Shown here: piece by piece, positions 21,447 to 30,396 of the stretch
How positions within the stretch are numbered: the first letter of the stretch is position 1
How the letters are laid out: the number at the start of each line of letters is the position of its first letter
Source: Laburnicola sp. R22_1
Lineage: Eukaryota; Ascomycota; Dothideomycetes; Pleosporales; Didymosphaeriaceae
Reading direction: 5' to 3'
Assembly: GCA_014281115.1 (NCBI GenBank)
Contig: JACONQ010000007.1
Location: 2,852,001 to 2,916,000, forward strand
DNA: 64,000 nt
Program-made: the position numbers and the translations under genes
The notes under the pieces: generated by a model
Told to the model about the DNA's origin: nothing
The model's input: the letters and a program-made list of their open reading frames with translations, nothing else
The model's database searches: none

Positions 21447-21962
21447 ATGTCGGACCTTACTTCGAGCAACTTCAAGAAGCTCCGCGAGCAGTTGAGACGC
21501 CAGAAGACCGATAAACAAAGCCTTCGCTCTAAACACAATAGGGAACTTATCCAAATCTTAGACCAACGCGATGAACAGGTTGAGCAGCTACTCGGATATA
21601 ATCGCTATTACAGGGCTGAACGGAAGCAGCAACAGTCATACATTCGTCAGCTTCTCTTGGAACGGAAGCAGCTGCAAGAAGAGCCGTTCTCTTCCTACAT
21701 TCCTGAGATTCCCGGACTTAAACAACGCTCCCCCCGAATCCCAGAAGTCTGCGATACAAGCTCCTTTCAAACTCAAGAAGGCGAAATTGATGCACGTGCG
21801 TATAGCGGGATTAAACTCTTTATCGGCTTGCTCCTCATTCTTTTCTTTTGCCTTGCCCTCATTCGGGTGGTTTGGGTCCTGCTCGCCCTCGGCTGGGAGC
21901 TGTTTGTTCGAGACTTTCTGAACACGTGTTTTTCGTTTCTGCTCGGTAAAACACTGGGCTAG
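21447..21962 (+). CDS. hypothetical coiled-coil protein with C-terminal membrane segment
   Basis: 171 codons, no family recognised. Residues 1-75 are charged and helical (KKLREQLRRQKTDKQ ... RAERKQQQSYIRQLL), likely a coiled coil. About residues 122-150 (LFIGLLLILFFCLALIRVVWVLL) form a strong hydrophobic segment, possibly followed by a second one. This suggests a tail-anchored or membrane-tethered coiled-coil protein. The start has a good context (AACAATGTC) and a TATA box and CT-rich tract lie upstream, so it is probably a real gene. It stands alone in a gene-poor region. Confidence 0.65.
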   Translation: MSDLTSSNFKKLREQLRRQKTDKQSLRSKHNRELIQILDQRDEQVEQLLGYNRYYRAERKQQQSYIRQLLLERKQLQEEPFSSYIPEIPGLKQRSPRIPEVCDTSSFQTQEGEIDARAYSGIKLFIGLLLILFFCLALIRVVWVLLALGWELFVRDFLNTCFSFLLGKTLG

Positions 21963-22393
21963 AAAGGAGACCCCGCGTGGAAATGAGCTGAGCAGTTGAT
22001 CTTTGGTAGTGCGCGTTGTTAAATGGTGCGAAAACACGAGGAACGTTCCCGCGAAGATTCCGCCTACCCTAGCCATTGGTTCTCAGCTTATGATGGCTGC
22101 CCCAAAGAAGTCCTGGAGATATCTACATCTTCGCCTGCCCGTCTAATAGCTACTTTTATGGCGAGGAACTCTAGGATCTGCTCTTTCCCTCGGAATCTAA
22201 TCCACCGCTATGTCGATCACCCGTACATAAGGATACTAGTATTGGCAAGATTCTCTGAGCGCATGTATCAGGCGTTCCGACGACGAGCCTTTTCGTAATT
22301 TGCCCCTCCCCATTTTTCTTATCCTGTAGCGAGATGGACAGTAGAGTAGTAGATGAATAACATGCATGTTCCTTTACCCCAGATCTCAACCTA
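21963..22393. other. intergenic stretch
   Basis: Overlapping frames on both strands (22023-22298 plus, 22171-22404 minus) without recognisable domains. No repeat seen. Confidence 0.45.
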
Positions 22394-22935
22394 TTATAAT
22401 GCATATTCTTTCATTATTCCACAAGTTCCACTTAACCATTTGTTGATTCTTTCATGTATAATCATCCCTCCACATATGCGAGACGTCATGAGATTGTCAA
22501 GATACTTGATATCCTCCTTCATCTTGGCAACGGATGTATCTCTAGGCTGATGCTTCTCATTCAAACCAGCAGTCAAGACCTCCTGGAACGTGAAATTGGC
22601 GCCAATACCTAACAAGTGCAGATGTCCTGTAGCAGCACCCACGTACCGCCTAGGGCAGCTGCTTGCGCTTTACCAGCCTCTTCGTTGTATTTTGTTTCGA
22701 AGTCTTCAAATGTTGTTGCCATTTCTTTTTGTGTCCTGTGACTAGCTTTCGCACAGTTTCTGAGATCTTTTCCGCTTCTTCTTTGACCGCCTTGTCCGTA
22801 TTGTCCGACCGTTTATTGATGGCTGCCATGCGTGCCATTTTGCAGACGGTATTGAAGTCATAGTCCTCTATACTGCCTATTGTTTTACGGAGATCGGTCA
22901 GGAAACCTTTTGGGGCGCAGAGCCGATTGAGTGAT
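22394..22935 (-). pseudogene. degenerate helical hypothetical gene
   Basis: Three minus-strand frames look like parts of one coding region. Residues around MARMAAINKRSDNTDK lie at 22838-22740. MATTFEDFETKYNEEAGK lies at about 22718, in another frame. GIGANFTFQEVLTAGLNEKH follows at about 22610. The first change is within an A-rich run near 22725; the second could be a short intron (GTACGT ... TTAG) or a break. The sequence is Lys/Glu-rich and helical. No family is recognised. It may be a decayed gene or a gene with sequence errors, and its upstream end is closed by a TAA near 22940. Confidence 0.4.
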
Positions 22936-23177
22936 TACTTGTTATGAAGCCTCTAGGGACTGCTCACGTTGACTTTTGTCGCATACTCCAACTGTAGTAG
23001 GATTATCACGAATTACAATGTTGCTAGCTAAATGCAAACGATTGAGCTAAAGTACAATGTGGTAGTGAAAGCCAGTAGTTCGGCATTCAAACACACCCGC
23101 CACATGGCCACACAAGGTGAATTATCGAAGATTATACCTTATACAGTAGCATATATATCTATTAATTCGAAAATCTT
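22936..23177. other. intergenic AT-rich stretch
   Basis: No open frame or repeat of note. Confidence 0.4.
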
Positions 23178-23428
23178 ACACCAATCGAATAGTTCAATAG
23201 TCTAGCGTGCTGGCACATTAGACTATTACAGCCGCAGGTTTAATTCCTGCAACAGGGCAATGGTTCGAGTCTCGGAGGCAGCGGTTACGCATTAGCTAGC
23301 TCTATCTCAGGGACATTGCCTCATGGGAGGATGTGGGGTCCTGGACTTAGGTACGAGCCTTAGAAAAACGTATCACGTGAGCGGAGTATCGAAGGTCACG
23401 GCCTAAGTCCGCGCTATTCGATTGGTAT
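23178..23428. repeat. small inverted-repeat element with a tRNA-like core
   Basis: About 250 bp bounded by a perfect 13-bp inverted repeat: ACCAATCGAATAG at 23180-23192 and its reverse complement at 23414-23426. Inside, GCAGGTTTAATTCCTGC forms a T-arm-like hairpin (5-bp stem, 7-base loop). A second Pol III B-box-like sequence, GGTTCGAGTC, follows. T-rich runs follow at 23430-23455. This could be a MITE that captured a tRNA fragment or a tRNA-derived SINE. It is not a normal tRNA gene: no full cloverleaf was found. Confidence 0.4.
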
Positions 23429-24686
23429 CTTTTTTTGCCTTTTTTTAGTATTTTTTTCTATATAATTTCACATTGGTTTTGCGGTCGCCAAAGCTAACAA
23501 GGTAAAGCTCGAGACCTTTTTTATCTAAAGCGGTGCAATACCTATTGTTTGCGGTTATATTTGCTAATACGCATGTAGATGGGTGCAATAGGGCGCCTAA
23601 AGTTGCTTTCGCATGTGGCTTGCGCGTTAAGGAGGGAGAATACTAACTAAAAGTTATAAGTGGTCGAACACGCATCCTTTTAGGCCAGGAAAGTGTCGCA
23701 GTTTTAAATTGTGCGGCCAATGTAAGCAAACGCACCGTTAGCCGGTTCCTCTGCCTGCATGACGGCAGATAATAACAGTGCTGAACTTATAGAGCATCTT
23801 GGGATAAATAATTAGAAGAAAAAAGGTACCCATTATCCGTTACAACTCTCAGAAAATCGACCCTAAGCAACGTTAACAATGTGGTCGAGTGAATGTAAAT
23901 TGACTATGCGCTAGACCCATCATTGCCAACCGACAGAATACAAGAGAATGCTCCCTGTGTACTTTTAATGTACGCGCATTTGAATGATTGTTGGTACATA
24001 ACGTTCAAAGCAGCTGCAGCATCCGATATAGTTGATAAATGCTTATCACGCTAAGCTCAAGGTAGTAACCTTCGTACCCAACTCCGCATCGCTAGTCAAC
24101 CCCAAAAGCAACCTCAGAGTTAGCATTACGCCCACCATCTGCGACTCTTTCGTCTTCCATTCTTGAGAAAGACTTCGCGCACGTTCGGTACACGGTATAA
24201 CGCTGTTAGGGAAAGCTGTGTCGTCTTTATTCACGCTCTTAACTATGGCACATCTCAAGCCTATACACGCCAAAGCAGCTGTTCCCACTCTTGCTTCCTC
24301 TCCCTACGCTTCGTCTTCGGCGCCCTGTCTTCTTCGCCGCTGGCTATCATACAATTTACTCGTCCTTTCTCAAGATAACGCAGCCGCCTAGTGGAAGAAC
24401 CGCTACTATTTGCAGAGACCGCACAAGTTTCACAGAGAGGTATTGCAGGCCATGAATACACATTACTAACAATTATTAGATAGCAATTAGTGTAATGAAA
24501 CGCAGTCACTATTGCGATCAATAGGTTATGAGCGCCTAGCTTCCTTCCGCCAAAGACTGGAGTCACAATGTAAACACATTCAAAAACAACCTTGGAAGGC
24601 CACGTGCAGCATAGTAAAAGAACGATGGCTGGCTGGAGCCCCTACACTCATTCCCATTATATACTTACATTTTCCTCAACACGGCC
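23429..24686. other. gene-free stretch with one dispersed repeat
   Basis: AT-rich, with many stops in all frames. Scattered phrases such as YALDPSLPTDRIQENAPC near 23910-23960 hint at an old decayed coding sequence, not identifiable. A 37-bp segment at 24167-24203 recurs inverted at 36551-36592. Confidence 0.4.
24167..24203 (+). repeat. short dispersed repeat, copy 1
   Basis: Contains GACTTCGCGCACGTTCGGTA followed by CACGGTATAACGCT. The reverse-strand copy at 36551-36592 differs at about three positions, and a weaker partial copy lies at 5652-5690. Confidence 0.65.
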
Positions 24687-24694
24687 TATATAAA
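24687..24694 (+). promoter_or_regulatory. TATA box for the gene at 24809
   Basis: TATATAAA about 120 bp before the ATG, followed by a CT-rich tract (TTTCTATCCTATCTCTCTCC). Confidence 0.6.
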
Positions 24695-24808
24695 CACTCC
24701 TAATTTCTATCCTATCTCTCTCCCACAGATTAACTCCAAGATTACAACTACAAAACAGCGACTAGAGTACCACCAGCTCACCAAGACGACCGAGAAACGA
24801 CTGCTACC

Positions 24809-25141
24809 ATGTCTAACTTTGATATTACCGCGGCCTGTTGGGTTGTAGCAGCCTTCTTTGTTATGGCGACGACCTACAAGTACTCCCAGACGTTGGAGCG
24901 CACGGATAAGTGCAATAACAAGGTTATGAAAATGGTCAAGCAACCAGTCAAGCTGGTCCGCAATCTCCGATACATGACCGAGCTTGTCATCAAGATGTCG
25001 GTCGAGGTGGATCACCTGAAAACCGAGGTTGAGACGTTGAAAACCGAGGTCGAGAAGCTAAAAGCCGGAAAGAAGACCGAGCGTGGCGACGAGGACGTGG
25101 GTTGGGAGGAGATGGCGGCGATTGTAGAGGAAATGGAGTAG
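24809..25141 (+). CDS. hypothetical small membrane-anchored coiled-coil protein
   Basis: 110 codons. Residues 7-24 (TAACWVVAAFFVMATTYK) look like a transmembrane segment or uncleaved signal. Residues 70-95 (VDHLKTEVETLKTEVEKLK) are a clean leucine/valine heptad coiled coil, with an acidic end. The start context CTACCATGT and an upstream TATA box support a real gene. No family is recognised. Its layout mirrors the gene at 21447 (one membrane segment plus coiled coil) with the order reversed. It ends in a run of acidic residues (AAIVEEME). Confidence 0.65.
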   Translation: MSNFDITAACWVVAAFFVMATTYKYSQTLERTDKCNNKVMKMVKQPVKLVRNLRYMTELVIKMSVEVDHLKTEVETLKTEVEKLKAGKKTERGDEDVGWEEMAAIVEEME

Positions 25142-25659
25142 TTCGCGTGAAATGATGAGATTGTTCTTTTGTAGAGAGAGACTCACTAGTCTCTATCTAC
25201 GAAAGTAAGGTCATGGGAAGGCGGCGTCGAAGCATGATGAGTCCCTTGGCATATACCCGCTTTTTGTGCCTGTAACAGTCATTATTGCATGGCTGGACGG
25301 TGTCGATAGTCTTAGAATATAATAAGTACAGTAAGCTTCTATATCATTCTAGTACTAAGTGTTGATGTAGTGAGGTATCGCATAATAAAGCATCCACTGA
25401 GTAATTCGCGCACTTTGGTTAGGCAAAGAGGTAGGAGAGGGATGCGAGCGTTTGTGTTCACCTCTGATGAAACCCTGGCCTACTACGCATCTCTCTGAAC
25501 TGGCACCATATCATTACGATGGAATATTCATGATACATTCGTTTCATTTTCATATGGGCTATGGGCGCCACCCTTCCTTCGACATGTGCCGGCCGTGCAC
25601 AAGATCCCATCTACGATGTGTTACCCGATCGGCAACAAGGGCCAGATGTGCGCAAACGA
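25142..25659. other. intergenic stretch
   Basis: Between two convergent genes. No supported gene or repeat; shadow frames only. Confidence 0.45.
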
Positions 25660-26886
25660 TCAGGCCACGCGAAGATTCTCCAGCAACTTCATCATCTCCT
25701 CCTGCGCTTCGTCTTCTCCAGCGATGGTCATGCCTTGCATGGCCATGGTAAGCTCATCTACCTCGTCCTCCAAAATATGGAAGAACTGATCCTTCTCCAT
25801 CCACGGCGTCCTGGGCGGAATATTGATCTGGTCGATGGCGTTTATCTCGCCGAGTAGGGGTGCGACGAACGGCGAGTCGAAGTTCGGATCGGTGTACTTG
25901 GCCCTCTCCATGAGCCGGAGGTCTTCCGCCATGTCTTGCATACCCCGCTTCAGCTGGTGCATCTTTAATTGAGCGTTTCCAAATGCCTTCTGCTGCTTTT
26001 CCTGCTTCATGATCCATTGGATAACCAGCGCTGGTCCGCACCGCGTCAACTGTTTGGTCGTAATGTCCCCGGACTTCAACTTTTGCATCAATACTTCCGG
26101 CTCGAAGGTCATTTTCGTCAAGAGATCTTCCGGGATCCTGCTCCACAGCTTTGTGAGGGCAACGCCGCACTTCTTCTCCTCGCGGAGTGAAAAGGTGATA
26201 AGATCGTATTTGCTGGTATTCCAGAAGCGGAGGAAGTTCTCTCGCACGGTGAAGTCGTTATCCTCAAGGACCTGCCCATCTATCGAAGTCGAAATCCAAG
26301 CCTCGATAAATCCCTTCGCAAAGTCTTTCGCTACGTTGTCCTCGCACATTTCGAAGTCAAAGGCCCACGCATATGCCATTGCCATGATATTGAGGCGGAC
26401 AGACTTGTAGTAAGAGCTCCATGAGTGACGCATATCTATACCGTAGAACCACACAAGTCTATTCAACGTCATGTCTGTCGCCTGCTGCACCGCGCGGCCT
26501 CCGCCTGCAGCAATGACATTCCAATTATTGAATAAAGTCGGGAGTTGTAGATCGGCGGGAACACGCGGGATCTGAACGCCGTTCTCATTGTAGAGAATCT
26601 TGACGAGGGGCGGTGGAGCGATGTGCACTTTGGGCACACGCTTGAATATCTTCGCGAGGTTGGTGTCGACGCGGGCCTTGAGATCGTCCACCCGGGCACT
26701 GTGCGCATCCTCCTGTGAGTCGCCTGCCGGTCCGCTATGAGCTTGTTCGTGGGCATGCGCATGCTCCGGTGAGTCGCCTGCGGGTGCGCTATGAGGGTCG
26801 TCGATGTTCATGCCCGTGTCTTCCACGAGCATGGCCTGCTGCTGCTGCAGCTGCGCATTGTTGAAGCTCATGATGTCGGTGTTCAA
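25660..26886 (-). CDS. hypothetical protein of 408 residues
   Basis: A single open frame with good coding character. The first 75 residues are low-complexity (QLQQQQAML, then HAHAHEQAHSGPAGD with repeated PAGDS). Residues 85-400 look globular and mostly helical, with many Trp, Phe and Met (NNWNVIAAGG, WFYGIDMRHSWSSYY, MAYAWAFDFEMCEDN). No signal peptide or membrane segment is evident, so a soluble intracellular protein is likely. No domain is recognised. The length and absence of stops argue for a working gene. An internal ATG four codons in (MSFNNAQ) is a possible alternative start. Confidence 0.75.
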   Translation of the reverse strand: MNTDIMSFNNAQLQQQQAMLVEDTGMNIDDPHSAPAGDSPEHAHAHEQAHSGPAGDSQEDAHSARVDDLKARVDTNLAKIFKRVPKVHIAPPPLVKILYNENGVQIPRVPADLQLPTLFNNWNVIAAGGGRAVQQATDMTLNRLVWFYGIDMRHSWSSYYKSVRLNIMAMAYAWAFDFEMCEDNVAKDFAKGFIEAWISTSIDGQVLEDNDFTVRENFLRFWNTSKYDLITFSLREEKKCGVALTKLWSRIPEDLLTKMTFEPEVLMQKLKSGDITTKQLTRCGPALVIQWIMKQEKQQKAFGNAQLKMHQLKRGMQDMAEDLRLMERAKYTDPNFDSPFVAPLLGEINAIDQINIPPRTPWMEKDQFFHILEDEVDELTMAMQGMTIAGEDEAQEEMMKLLENLRVA

Positions 26887-27170
26887 CCCGGATGGTGCGA
26901 CGGGTACAAGGTTGGCCGGACTGAAGGAGCGCGTGAGCGGACAGAAGATGCTTCAGTTCGGAGTTGAAGTCGCAGAGTTGAAGTCATAGCAGGCCAGGCG
27001 AGTGGGACTACGGGGCTAATTTCTTCACGTGTGCGCGCTAGTCCGTTTGCTGTCTTGGCACACTATCTTCCAGTGAATTGAGCTCACAGTTTCCCCACCT
27101 CGCACCCTCCATGCCAAACACTCCTACCCACCACAGAATCAACCACCAGTCCATCCAATAGCTATTCGTC
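26887..27170. other. shared upstream region of two divergent genes
   Basis: About 280 bp between the minus-strand gene at 25660-26886 and the plus-strand gene at 27171, so it probably holds both promoters. No clear TATA box. Confidence 0.45.
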
Positions 27171-27923
27171 ATGCCAATTAGGTGGTGCGTCCCCAAAACA
27201 AATATCTTATGCACACAAAACTAAATTCCCACGCAGGACCACTGAGAATGACCGCCTCCTCTTTCTGACAATTTTTGACACGCACGCAGTCAAAGTGGAT
27301 GCCGACAAGGTTGTCAAGGCGTGGCGTACGTATTCCCCGCCTCAGCGAGCGCTCGCAGGTAATCATCATTGCTGACTACCGAGACAGCAGCGAAAGATGG
27401 CGAGAAGCCCACCGTCCGCGCTGTGCAGGAGCGCATGAAGACGTTGCGCAAGGCCGTGGGCGGCGTTACGCCGCGCAAAGCTTCTCGCGCCGGCACGCCG
27501 AAGACGCCAAGGACATCGACGCCCAAGAAGAGGAAGGCTGAGGATGAGGTAGACTCAGATGATGACGACGAAAACGAGATGGAGTCCAAGCCATATAACG
27601 TGATGGGTGGTAGAAAGAAGAGTATGTTCTACTGCGAATGCGTCTGTCGGATGAATTTCACTTACTTACATGACGCAGAGGTCGCGCGTACGCTCTTGTC
27701 CGACTTCAAGAAGGACAGCGCGCACAATAAGACTTCCCCCGCGCCCGTAATGGGCCTCGACGCCAGCCAACCGCTGCCGGTCCGTTCTCTGTCCTCGCGC
27801 AAGGCCTCTCATCATGCTTCGCTGGGTGTGTCAGCGCAGTTGGAGGCCGAGAAGAACTGGATGGATGCCAATGGAGAGCGGTCGGAGGCGGAGGACTCTC
27901 AGGCGTCGGGGTTTGAGGGCTAA
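27171..27923 (+). CDS. small nuclear-type protein with N-terminal SANT/Myb-like domain
   Basis: Four exons: 27171-27184, 27237-27325, 27388-27621 and 27679-27923, totalling 582 bases (193 residues). Introns of 52, 62 and 57 bp have GTGCGT, GTACGT and GTATGT donors and CAG acceptors. The spliced start reads MPIRWTTENDRLLFLTIFDT, an N-terminal motif common in small fungal nuclear proteins and loosely Myb/SANT-like. A basic linker (TPRKASRAGTPKTPRTSTPK, then KKRKAEDE) follows, with an acidic run (DSDDDDENEME). The tail is Ser-rich. A chromatin or DNA-binding role is inferred, not shown. Confidence 0.75.
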
Positions 27924-28202
27924 TCCAGAGAATATGACGAGAGTCGTTGGGCACACGGAGTTACACCGCAGTTTGAACCCCCCCTTGTGTTGGATTCTTG
28001 GTTGTACTTGATAAAGAGTATGTATCTGAATGACGAATACCAGTCTCGTCCGCCCATCGAATGAATCCCACTTGTGAAAGATGGTAGAACTATGCTGTGA
28101 GCGTTCAAACATGAAAGTGTTCACCTGGACCAGCTTTCTGCGTCGACACCCGAGGACAGGCTCCATTCCCTCCTACATAAAGCGCTTCCTCTTCGAAAGA
28201 GC
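27924..28202. other. 3' flank of the SANT-like gene
   Basis: No supported gene; minus-strand frames here are shadows. Confidence 0.4.
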
Positions 28203-28430
28203 TCCAATACCGCTACACCTCCACTGCACTCTCTGCTGATGCCTCCAACCCAGTCACACCATTCCAGGCATACCCCTACGAAACGCCCTTCGCCATGGAG
28301 TATCCCAACATGAACTACATCCCACTCATAACGTAGCTCTCGATATCCGCGGTATCCGCATCCTCGCCGCTAAGACGCCGGCAGGTTTCACCCAAGCACT
28401 TGAGGAAGCCACTCCAAGTCAGATTGTTTG
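28203..28430 (+). pseudogene. possible relic of a coding exon
   Basis: Two adjoining plus-strand stretches read like coding sequence: ALSADASNPVTPFQAYPYE at about 28221, then after a TAG, LDIRGIRILAAKTPAGFTQA at about 28340. No start, no family and no continuation. It may be the eroded end of a gene lost when the downstream LTR element inserted. Very uncertain. Confidence 0.25.
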
Positions 28431-28630
28431 TTGCTCTTACCTCTAAGAGAAATATTTCAAGCCATCTACATCTAGTCCAAGGATCACATGATCTAACTCA
28501 GCGTCTGTATACATATCCAAGACTTAACCTTTTGCTAAAGCCAAATTCTGACAAGCACATGCATGGTGGACTCCATCTCCAGGGCTTAGCTATTATCACG
28601 TGATTGATGACTAACCTTATGGGGGTTATA

Positions 28631-28799
28631 TGTAAGCAGCCTAGAGCTATGTCACATGACGACATTAGTCTCATGAGTCAGCTCGCCTACTATATACGAG
28701 CCTCTGATCACTCCATGTACGATACACAGGCATATACACATCTGAACACAGATACTTCTACAATATACACTTTCTACACATACTACCCAACTGCTTACA
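28631..28799 (+). repeat. solo LTR of the D family
   Basis: 169 bp with TGTAAGCAG..CTGCTTACA ends, flanked by TTATA on both sides (28626-28630, 28800-28804). It matches, in reverse orientation, the 3' LTR of element D at 43963-44131 (also 169 bp). A G-run just upstream (TATGGGGGTTA) resembles a polypurine tract and is a caveat, but the target duplication supports a solo LTR formed by LTR-LTR recombination. Confidence 0.8.
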
Positions 28800-28919
28800 T
28801 TATACGACCCCAAAATGCGCAGTTAATGCTGTGCGCAGAAAAGTTAAGTAGGTATTTATACTTAAATCTTTATTTGCTGTTATTTAGAGAGTATAGGAGG
28901 TGCGTTAAGGTTGTCCTAA

Positions 28920-29575
28920 TTGGAGGGCAAGAGCGTTGAGGGCATGATGAGCGTTCTGGGAAGGGCCAAGATCCGTAAGGAACCTGGGAAGCGCACAAGT
29001 ACGCTTAGCCTAGGGGACCTCACCGACCTAGCTGATGGCGTGTTGGCGCTCCGAAATCTATGCCGACGCCAAAACGGCTTGGACGGCACGGGGCCTGTAG
29101 TCAGCGTCGACCCTTCCAGGGTGGTCGATGTGACCATCATCCTCCAGGAGTTCAAGATTCCCAACAAGGCCAAAGAGCGCATCCTTGCCACTCTATTCGG
29201 ATTAAAGGCGGGCGCCCCTCGTATCCAGGCAGATGGCGAGATGGATGACCAGGTTCGCTACTTTCCACCAAGCGAGGCTTTTCCCCTGCTCCCAATAACG
29301 ATGCCTCTGAGCGACTTCGAGGACATGAACTGGACAACTACGCGTGGAAGCCCTATAAAACAGTTCGTATCTGCCCCAGGCCAAGTTGCCAGTCACGGGC
29401 TACCCCGACTTCAACGACCTTGCGACAGCCGCCAGCTGCATGTCATACGAACGATCGACCGTCGTCGATATCACCAACCTTTTCTTCACGATGTTTGGGA
29501 GTGCTGGTGTTGCGCACGGAAGATCAAAATCAATTCTGCAAAGCGGACTACCATATAGTACTAGGATAAAAGCTT
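28920..29575 (+). pseudogene. hypothetical gene remnant, 5' end lost
   Basis: An open plus-strand stretch without an ATG start begins with KSVEGMMSVLGRAKI and continues through DLTDLADGVLALRNLCR and DFEDMNWTTTRGSPI. At about 29377 the likely frame changes by one base and carries on as TGYPDFNDLATAASC, then STVVDITNLFFTMFG. Codon content looks coding. The 5' part is missing, and the solo LTR lies about 120 bp upstream. No domain is recognised. It is likely a truncated, dead host gene, and the frame change may be an error or decay. Confidence 0.45.
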
Positions 29576-29765
29576 ACGTAGTACGTGTTACCCCAGGATA
29601 CATAATACAAGAGCCGCATATCTCCTTTATCTTTGGCCGTAATAAACTTAATTTTATCCACAATACTATGATAAAAAGCGTTTACCTAGTTAGTTCGCAG
29701 AAACTTTCGCTATAACTTCCATATGTACTTCCTACGTGTTACCCCAGGATACCCAATACAAACCC
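29555..29765 (+). repeat. two degraded copies of a foldback-repeat motif
   Basis: TACGTGTTACCCCAGGATAC occurs near 29579 and CTACGTGTTACCCCAGGATA near 29734. The first is preceded by AGTACTAGGATAAAAG, which matches one arm of the foldback element at 33108-33182. Both are followed by similar AATACAA phrases. Confidence 0.6.
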
Positions 29766-30396
29766 CAACACCACTTAATCTCCGTCTTCCAGCTATAACA
29801 ATGTCCACGCATACCCGCTCATCCCTAAGACCACTGGACCATCCCAATCGCCATTCGAAATCGAAAACAGCGTGCACCACAAAGGATGACTTACCTAAAT
29901 CGCAGAAACACTTCGACAGAAGTTCTGCAACTCAGGATATCCCACAGCGCCATTCACCCACAACAGCTGCTGCAAATAAACATCTATAACCCAACTCTAT
30001 CGCTCGACTACAGCCTCCTGTCTTACCCCAAGCGTACCTTTTAGCATATCTTTTGGCATGTTGATATGTTGATACGACAGCGTGGGGAGTCATCACATCG
30101 GAAAACTGCGCTCTGCAACAGCGCGGCCTCACCGGCACCTTGATGTGCAAGCGAAAGCTTTGCAAGGCAGGGCGTCTTGCGCGTAACTTAGCATCTGTCA
30201 TTTCCTTACTCCGCGCCTTACGCCGCAGTATCCATTAGCTCTTACACCCAAGATGCATACTCAACAAGTTGAAATATCAACATCCTACATAGTAAAACAC
30301 AACAGAATCACCACCTCTCCCCTCCCTTAGAGGCAGCATCACCACCTCACCTCTCTATTCCCCTTTCACCCCACCAACTATCCTTCCAACCCACTT
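29766..30396. other. intergenic stretch
   Basis: 3' flank of the AT-hook gene. Pyrimidine-rich at 30310-30390. Small frames on both strands without recognisable content. Confidence 0.45.

Noticed and set aside
23200..23275. Genuine tRNA gene
   Set aside because: Only a T-arm-like hairpin is clear; acceptor and anticodon arms do not form a cloverleaf.
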